Source: JARROD01 sp037384225
Lineage (GTDB): Bacteria > Pseudomonadota > Gammaproteobacteria > Pseudomonadales > Cellvibrionaceae
Direction of reading: 5' to 3'
DNA: 30,360 nucleotides
Assembly (NCBI GenBank): GCA_037384225.1
Contig: JARROD010000015.1
Span: forward strand, 1-30,360
Shown: piece by piece, positions 25,752-30,360 of the stretch
Numbering within the stretch: the first letter of the stretch is position 1
Layout of the letters: the number at the start of each line of letters is the position of its first letter
Program-made: the position numbers and the translations under genes
Notes under the pieces: model-generated
The model's database searches: none
The model's input: only the letters and a program-made list of their open reading frames with translations
What the model was told of the DNA's origin: nothing

Positions 25752-26318
25752 GTGATAACAAGCAAAGAAACAATTAAAAAAGCATTAACACGACTATTTT
25801 TAAGTTTTGTATTTGTCAGTGGGGCTGTCAGTGCAACCGTAGTTGACGGTACCTTCAATTCAATATTTTTGCGAAGTGCACCAACAACTTTTAGTGAACT
25901 ATCTCTCGAAAATTTTGCGTTTTTCAATACTCGCAGTGTCGCTTTATCCGGACAGAGTATTGGCCAACTTATGGGGGAAAAAAATAGCTGTTCATATCGG
26001 TGTGCGCAGACTTCCGACTTCGAATTCGGCAATGTCTTAATTACCAGCGCTTTTTCAAATACCGAAAGTGTTCTGGAGTCCATGACTTTTACTAGTATGT
26101 GTCCATGGGTTTGCTCTTTTAGCGCTCAGGGGTTTGCCGACTTGGCTATTAGTCGGCTGGCGTTTATGACTAGAGACCATATTGCGCTAGACCCCATTTT
26201 CCATGCCAACGCATTAACATCTGGTGTGCCCGAGCCGGCCGGTCTTGTTTTGTTAGTGATAGGTATCCTGGGATTAGGGTTGTCGAGAAAGTATAGGGGG
26301 AGACAAAAGCGAAAATAG
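25752..26318 (+). CDS. PEP-CTERM sorted secreted protein
   Basis: This 188-residue protein starts at GTG with a TAAGG-like site 5 bases upstream. The N-terminal signal is LFLSFVFVSGAVSA. The C-terminus is a textbook PEP-CTERM signal: VPEP at 159-162, a hydrophobic helix (AGLVLLVIGILGLGLS), then a basic tail (RKYRGRQKRK). Such proteins are cut and exported by an exosortase (EpsH/XrtA type), usually in strains that make extracellular polysaccharide. The body is unrecognised. It contains two Cys pairs (CSYRC and CPWVC) that could form disulfides. No exosortase is encoded in the window. Confidence 0.85.
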   Translation: MITSKETIKKALTRLFLSFVFVSGAVSATVVDGTFNSIFLRSAPTTFSELSLENFAFFNTRSVALSGQSIGQLMGEKNSCSYRCAQTSDFEFGNVLITSAFSNTESVLESMTFTSMCPWVCSFSAQGFADLAISRLAFMTRDHIALDPIFHANALTSGVPEPAGLVLLVIGILGLGLSRKYRGRQKRK

Positions 26319-26334
26319 GTTGTTAATGACCGAT

Positions 26335-26360
26335 AGCCCCGCACTGCGGGGCTTTTTGTT
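26335..26360 (+). terminator. Rho-independent terminator of the PEP-CTERM gene
   Basis: AGCCCCGC (26335-26342) and GCGGGGCT (26346-26353) form a perfect 8-bp stem with a 3-base loop, followed directly by TTTT and GTTT. It lies 17 bases after the stop codon. Confidence 0.93.
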
Positions 26361-26416
26361 TCCCTGAATGTTCAGGTCAGCCTTAATTCCGCACCGATCC
26401 ATCCTTTTTATTTATA

Positions 26417-26445
26417 TACCTAAATCTCAAACGCTTTGGGTATAG
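26417..26445 (+). repeat. Short dispersed repeat E, copy 2
   Basis: Inverted relative to the copy at 15071-15100, with one mismatch and one indel. It contains CTCAAACGCTTTGGGT and lies 47 bases upstream of the hutH -10 box. Confidence 0.75.
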
Positions 26446-26491
26446 CAACGGATATTTTCTACCGGGCACTTAGCTTGTAAGAATTCTCCGT

Positions 26492-26497
26492 TATAAT
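26492..26497 (+). promoter_or_regulatory. hutH -10 box candidate
   Basis: A perfect TATAAT lies 79 bases before the hutH start. At 17 bases upstream there is no good -35, so an activator may be needed or the match may be fortuitous. Confidence 0.35.
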
Positions 26498-26576
26498 GTT
26501 GAGAACTCAAATTGGCTATGAACTCAACTTTGCATAGTCTGAAGCAGGTAGTTGGAGAAGGCGAACAGGAGAATAT

Positions 26577-28109
26577 ATGAGCACCGGAACGTTTATCCTT
26601 AAGCCGGGCCGCTTGACACTGAGCGAGTTAATGAAGATAAGGCTCCAGCCGTTGCAGATTGCCCTCGACAAGGCCTCGTTGTCTGGCATTCAGGACTCGG
26701 CCGCCGTTGTGCGGCAGGTCCTAGCTGAGCAGCGTGTTGTCTACGGGATTAATACCGGCTTTGGCCTGCTGGCCAACACCCGTATTGCACCTGAAGCATT
26801 GGAAACTCTGCAACGTAGTATTGTTCTTTCCCATGCCGCCGGCGTGGGCGCGTTTATGCAGCCGGACATCGTGCGTGTGCTGTTAGTACTGAAAATAAAT
26901 TCACTTGGGCGCGGTTTTTCCGGTATACGCCCCGAGGTTATCGAAGCGCTTATTACCCTTGTCAATCGTGAGATCTATCCCTGTATTCCCCTTAAAGGTT
27001 CAGTCGGTGCTTCCGGCGATCTGGCCCCGCTTGCGCATATGAGCGCGGTGCTGTTGGGTGAAGGCGAAGCTTTGTATAAAGGCGAGCGGATAAGCGCCGC
27101 CGAAGCACTGCGTTTGGCCGGACTCGAACCTATTGTATTGGCGCCTAAAGAGGGGTTGGCACTGCTGAACGGCACCCAGGCGTCTACCGCCCTGGCCCTA
27201 GAGGGGCTGTTTGCGGCCGAAAATGCCCTCGTTGTCGGCACTATTGTCGGCGCCTTATCGGTAGAGGCGGCGAAAGGGTCGCGCAAACCCTTTGACGCCC
27301 GTATACACGAGGCGCGCGGGCATCGCAGCCAGATCGATATAGCCGCCGCCTATCGCCAGTTGCTGGGACATTCGAGCATTGAGGCCAGCCACCGCCACTG
27401 CGATAAAGTGCAGGACCCATACTCGCTGCGTTGCCAACCCCAGGTGATGGGCGCCTGCCTGCAGCAACTGCGCAACGCCGCCGAGGTGATTCTGACCGAG
27501 GCTAACGCAGTGTCCGATAACCCGTTGGTGTTCAGCGGCGAGGGAGACATTATTTCCGGTGGCAACTTTCACGCCGAACCTGTGGCTATGGCAGCAGACA
27601 ATATAGCATTGGCGCTGGCTGAGATAGGGGCGCTGTCGGAGCGTCGCACAGCGCTGCTGATTGACTCGAAGCTTAGTGGTCTGCCACCGTTTCTGGTGGA
27701 TAACGGTGGAGTGAATTCCGGTTTTATGATTGCCCAGGTAACCGCGGCTGCGCTGGCGAGTGAAAACAAAAGTCTGGCGCATCCGGCCAGCGTCGACAGC
27801 CTGCCGACTTCGGCAAATCAGGAAGACCATGTTTCCATGGCCACTTTTGCTGCACGGCGATTGACCGATATGTATGAAAACACTGCAACGGTATTGGCAA
27901 TCGAGTGGCTGGCTGCGTGTCAAGGGTTGGATTTTCTCACTGAATTGAAAAGTTCGGGGGCACTGGAAAAGGCTAGAACCGAGCTGCGTGCGCAGGTACC
28001 CTTTTACGATAAAGACCGTTACTTTTCTCCGGATATTGAAAAGGCATTGGCGTTGATTAAAAAGGGCGTGTTAAAGCCATTGCTGGAACCGGCGATTCAA
28101 CTGCTGTAG
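26577..28109 (+). CDS. hutH: Histidine ammonia-lyase
   Basis: This enzyme converts L-histidine to trans-urocanate and ammonia, the first step of the Hut pathway. The 510 residues match Pseudomonas HutH closely along the length: VVYGINTGFGLLA, LQRSIVLSHAAGVG, the MIO-forming Ala145-Ser146-Gly147 in GSVGASGDLAPLAH, KEGLALLNGTQAST, VQDPYSLRCQPQVMGACL, SGGNFHAEPVAMAADN and NQEDHVSMA. The SHAAGVG context favours histidine over tyrosine or phenylalanine as substrate. The ribosome binding site (AGGAG) is good. No hutU, hutI, hutG or hutC adjoins it, so it is a detached hut gene here. Confidence 0.95.
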   Translation: MSTGTFILKPGRLTLSELMKIRLQPLQIALDKASLSGIQDSAAVVRQVLAEQRVVYGINTGFGLLANTRIAPEALETLQRSIVLSHAAGVGAFMQPDIVRVLLVLKINSLGRGFSGIRPEVIEALITLVNREIYPCIPLKGSVGASGDLAPLAHMSAVLLGEGEALYKGERISAAEALRLAGLEPIVLAPKEGLALLNGTQASTALALEGLFAAENALVVGTIVGALSVEAAKGSRKPFDARIHEARGHRSQIDIAAAYRQLLGHSSIEASHRHCDKVQDPYSLRCQPQVMGACLQQLRNAAEVILTEANAVSDNPLVFSGEGDIISGGNFHAEPVAMAADNIALALAEIGALSERRTALLIDSKLSGLPPFLVDNGGVNSGFMIAQVTAAALASENKSLAHPASVDSLPTSANQEDHVSMATFAARRLTDMYENTATVLAIEWLAACQGLDFLTELKSSGALEKARTELRAQVPFYDKDRYFSPDIEKALALIKKGVLKPLLEPAIQLL

Positions 28110-28127
28110 CACGATCCCCGGATCAAG

Positions 28128-28168
28128 GCCGTTTACAGCAGGAAAGGTGACTTCGTGCTGTAAACGGC
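28128..28168. terminator. Hairpin after hutH
   Basis: GCCGTTTACAGCA (28128-28140) and TGCTGTAAACGGC (28156-28168) form a perfect 13-bp stem with a 15-base loop, starting 18 bases after the hutH stop and before the convergent RDD gene. There is no immediate T-run. Confidence 0.55.
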
Positions 28169-28233
28169 TTCAGGAAGTTTTAAGGTACGGCGGTTCCTAC
28201 CACTGCTGAACCACCTTCTATCAAAATGCATTT

Positions 28234-28701
28234 TTAGCGGCGTTTTATCACCACTGTACCAGCCAGCTTGTCGTGCCAGCCCTGTTTCTTGGGATCCCAG
28301 GCAACCCACAAATAACCCAACCCCAGCGGCAGCAGCGAAATATAATATGAGAAGTATCGGCCGATCATCTGTCCATTTGAGGGCTTGCCCCCGGTTTTCT
28401 CATCGACGATAACAGCGCCGATAACCATTTTCCCGGGAGTGGCGGATTTGTAAATCCAGAACATGATAATAGCGAGGGCGGGAAATACATAACTGAAGAA
28501 AAAATCCCAAGGGCCGGCTAACACTTGTTCCTTGGTAAAATAGGCGGCACCGTAAAGTTTGTAAAGCACTGGGTAAACCAGGGCACCCAACAGTAAGGTG
28601 TCTATAAGTGAGGCGCCTGTCCTGGCCCAGAAGCCAACATAGTGAACGTCCTCGGATTCTGTCTTAAGGTCTGAACTGGGGATTTCGTAGGGGTTTGTCA
28701 A
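28234..28701 (-). CDS. RDD-family membrane protein
   Basis: I prefer the TTG at 28701, which has GGAG 6 bases upstream and yields the typical family start TNPYEIPSSDLK. Longer frames from 28725 or 28788 add sequence without family character. The product is 155 residues. The RDD motif appears as GFWARTGASLIDTLLLGALV (first membrane helix with conserved Arg and Asp). Two more hydrophobic segments follow, with KSATPGKMVIGAVIVDEKTG and the end DPKKQGWHDKLAGTVVIKR. RDD proteins are small inner-membrane proteins. Some members have been linked to ion transport, but most are uncharacterised. It is convergent with hutH. Confidence 0.9.
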   Translation of the reverse strand: MTNPYEIPSSDLKTESEDVHYVGFWARTGASLIDTLLLGALVYPVLYKLYGAAYFTKEQVLAGPWDFFFSYVFPALAIIMFWIYKSATPGKMVIGAVIVDEKTGGKPSNGQMIGRYFSYYISLLPLGLGYLWVAWDPKKQGWHDKLAGTVVIKRR

Positions 28702-28840
28702 GGTTTTCTCCTTTTTGCGATTCATTCGCCTTGGCGGCAAGGCATATACCTGTTCCGTACAAGGAATAGTATACAAAAAAACAGACATAGGGCAGCCTGC
28801 TTCATGTATATTCGGGCGTTCGAACCTGAAGTGCCCCGGG

Positions 28841-28896
28841 TGGCAGTAAATGGTTAGTCAATAACTGTCTGATTGCAGCTAAAGCCCAGTTTGGGT
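28841..28896 (+). repeat. Direct repeat F, copy 1
   Basis: This 56-base stretch matches 28980-29037 with 4 mismatches and one 2-base indel. Shared blocks include CTGTCTGATTGCAGCTAAA and CCCAGTTTGGGT. Confidence 0.85.
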
Positions 28897-28977
28897 AACT
28901 TCTCTATAATCCGGGGTATTTGTGCCTTCGATCCGGCGGCCATCCGGGGGTAGTTGGCCCAGACACGCCGGCAAGTA
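28897..28977 (+). repeat. Diverged relative of the 95-bp repeat (copy C)
   Basis: It lies exactly between the two copies of direct repeat F. It shares with copies A and B the opening AACTTCTC...TAA.CCGGGG, then a CCGGGGGTAGTTGGCCCAGA stretch, but is shorter and much more diverged in the middle. Confidence 0.6.
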
Positions 28978-28979
28978 CC

Positions 28980-29037
28980 TGGCGGTAAATGGTTGGTGTC
29001 AATAGCTGTCTGATTGCAGCTAAATCCCAGTTTGGGT
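28980..29037 (+). repeat. Direct repeat F, copy 2
   Basis: Second copy of the 56-58 base repeat, same orientation as 28841-28896. Its right end runs directly into TATAAT, so this copy provides the -35 of the promoter for the following gene. Confidence 0.85.
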
Positions 29038-29043
29038 TATAAT
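29014..29043 (+). promoter_or_regulatory. Sigma-70 promoter of the aminopeptidase-like gene
   Basis: TTGCAG (29014-29019) and TATAAT (29038-29043) are 18 bases apart, and the -10 is 48 bases before the ATG at 29092. The -35 lies inside direct repeat F copy 2. Copy 1 has the same TTGCAG, but the sequence at the matching -10 position is not TATAAT. Confidence 0.5.
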
Positions 29044-29091
29044 TATTTTCTATTTTTATTTTTAAAAACAATATATTAAGGTTTGAAGTTA

Positions 29092-30117
29092 ATGCTTTTT
29101 CTGCGTTCGGTTATAGCGCTGTGTATTATTTGCTTAAGCGGCTGTGAGACTTTGGGCTACTATGCTCAGGCTACCCACGGACAAGTGGTTCTTCTGAGTC
29201 GTAGAGAGGCTATTGATAAGGTCATCAATACGGCAGAGACAGATGCGCGAACGCGGGATCAGTTGGTACTGGTAAAAGCGATAAAGCGTTTTGCACGGGA
29301 AGAATTGTTGTTGCCTGATAACGGCAGTTTCAGCGGTTATGTAAAACTGTCGGGCAAGTACCCTGTGTGGTCGGTGGTGGCGACGCCGGAGTTTTCGATG
29401 ACCCCGAAAAGCTGGTGTTACCCTGTAGTCGGGTGCGCAGATTATCGGGGTTACTTTAAAAAAACCGCTGCCGAAGACAAGGCCGAAGCCCTGAAACGTC
29501 AGGGTTATGATGTCACAATCGGAGGTGTGCCTGCCTATAGCACCCTGGGGTGGTTCAAAGATCCGGTTCTCAGCAGCTATTTATTTTGGTCGGAGCCGCA
29601 ACTGGCTGGCGTAATATTTCATGAGCTAGCGCACCAAAAGCTTTATATTGCTGGTGATTCCGCGTTCAATGAGAGCTTTGCTTCCGCGGTGGAACGCGAA
29701 GGCGTCAGGCGTTGGTTGCAGCAGCAGAACAAGACAGAACTGCTGCAGCGCTATCTGGATTTTCAAGAACACCGCCGAATCTTTTTGATACAGGTCTCTA
29801 AGCTACGCGATAATCTGAATACTGTTTATCGGGACACTGAAAAGGATATGCAGGAAAAACGATCCCTGAAAAAACATTATTTTGAAGAGTTTCAGACACT
29901 GTATAATAAGCGTTTTCCACAGGGTGCCTACCATAACTGGGTGAATCAGAAATTGAATAACGCCCACCTCGCTGGAATGAACACCTATAATCAATGGCTG
30001 GAACGCATACTGGAAAAGATTGCTTCCAGTGGTAGCTTGGCGGAATTCTATCGGGAAGCAGCGGCACTGGAAAAGCTGGATAGCCGGCTACGTGCTGAAG
30101 TCTTGCAAAATTGGTGA
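29092..30117 (+). CDS. Putative zinc aminopeptidase lipoprotein (HExxH)
   Basis: The ATG at 29092 opens a clean lipoprotein signal (MLFLRSVIALCIICLSGC). A TTG at 29083 would add three residues. The product is 341 residues. The conserved order matches the putative aminopeptidase family (PF10023-type): ETLGYYAQATHGQVVLLSRR near the N-terminus, YPVVGCADYRGYF, VPAYSTLGWFKDPVLSS, the metalloprotease motif FHELAHQKLYIAGDS, and FNESFASAVEREGVRRWL with the third metal-ligand Glu. It is likely anchored in the envelope and its substrate is unknown. A helical C-terminal third follows. The promoter seems to come from a repeat just upstream. Confidence 0.88.
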   Translation: MLFLRSVIALCIICLSGCETLGYYAQATHGQVVLLSRREAIDKVINTAETDARTRDQLVLVKAIKRFAREELLLPDNGSFSGYVKLSGKYPVWSVVATPEFSMTPKSWCYPVVGCADYRGYFKKTAAEDKAEALKRQGYDVTIGGVPAYSTLGWFKDPVLSSYLFWSEPQLAGVIFHELAHQKLYIAGDSAFNESFASAVEREGVRRWLQQQNKTELLQRYLDFQEHRRIFLIQVSKLRDNLNTVYRDTEKDMQEKRSLKKHYFEEFQTLYNKRFPQGAYHNWVNQKLNNAHLAGMNTYNQWLERILEKIASSGSLAEFYREAAALEKLDSRLRAEVLQNW

Positions 30118-30360
30118 AGGCGTAAACGAAGGATGGCGCATTTAGTGATAATATCCCTGGCAGGGAAATTGATGACAGCAATGTTAGAAAAATCACCACT
30201 AACGATTGATGGCTATGGGCTAACGGTAGTTTTTCGCCAGTCTTAACCTTGTCTCCCCTGGGTAATCCGGGTATTCTATAGCGACAAGTGATCTAGTTCA
30301 CAATATAAATGTGATTGCCTGGATTTTTATCCGAATTAAAAAGCCCATAGCCGCATGTTC
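30118..30360. other. Right-end spacer with a long-range inverted repeat
   Basis: GGCTATGGGCT (30211-30221) and AGCCCATAGCC (30342-30352) are perfect 11-base inverted copies separated by 120 bases. A 37-codon frame at 30134-30247 overlaps the first arm but has no ribosome binding site, so I do not call it. The element may continue past the window. Confidence 0.4.

Larger units (their letters stand above)
28702..29091. other. Repeat-bearing divergent spacer
   Basis: This region of about 390 bases between the RDD gene and the aminopeptidase-like gene is built from a direct repeat pair (28841-28896 and 28980-29037) around a relative of the 95-bp repeat. The final part holds the promoter of the downstream gene. 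Confidence 0.6.

Noticed and set aside
1..30360. CRISPR array, tRNA, rRNA, transposase or prophage
   Set aside because: No regularly spaced repeat array, no cloverleaf-like or rRNA-like segment, and no integrase or transposase motif was seen on either strand.

Overview
The window looks like a chromosomal segment of a marine-type gammaproteobacterium. The evidence is an ETF/ETF-ubiquinone oxidoreductase pair, exonuclease III, a Prc/Tsp protease with E. coli-like catalytic spacing, a PilT/PilU-type ATPase, a Pseudomonas-like HutH, a DUF4823 lipoprotein, a class II DAHP synthase, and an E. coli-like Zur operator half-site. A Cellvibrionales-type organism (Microbulbifer/Cellvibrio relatives) is my best guess, but that is inference. 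Two runs of N (3589-3598 and 25560-25581) show a draft assembly.

Layout. 1-948 has no convincing gene but carries short hairpins at its left end. 949-4367 is a tight three-gene plus-strand unit: a multi-pass coiled-coil inner-membrane protein, a von Willebrand A-like lipoprotein and a TraF-like outer-membrane barrel. I do not recognise this as a named system. A small helical protein (4372-4698, minus), a TetR regulator, a DUF4823 lipoprotein and a DUF1285 protein follow. 7289-11123 holds the electron-transfer flavoprotein module: etfBA on the plus strand and ETF-QO divergently on the minus strand. Next come an acidic lipoprotein, a hybrid histidine kinase, and convergent xthA and prc.

17548-20685 is a zinc-uptake locus. 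A small zinc-chaperone-like protein and a ZnuD-type TonB receptor with His/Glu-rich segments lie behind a good Zur-box candidate. The locus is bracketed by two 95-bp inverted copies of one repeat (86/95 identical). It is followed by the PilU-like ATPase, class II DAHP synthase, a frameshifted HotDog/thioesterase-like gene, a YhhY-like acetyltransferase, a PEP-CTERM protein, hutH, an RDD membrane protein and an HExxH aminopeptidase-like lipoprotein.

The gene content is mostly housekeeping. The unusual part is the intergenic space, where at least four families of short dispersed repeats occur as two or three copies each. One pair flanks the zinc locus, and one direct-repeat copy supplies the apparent promoter of the last gene. 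I saw no rRNA, tRNA, CRISPR array, transposase or phage gene.
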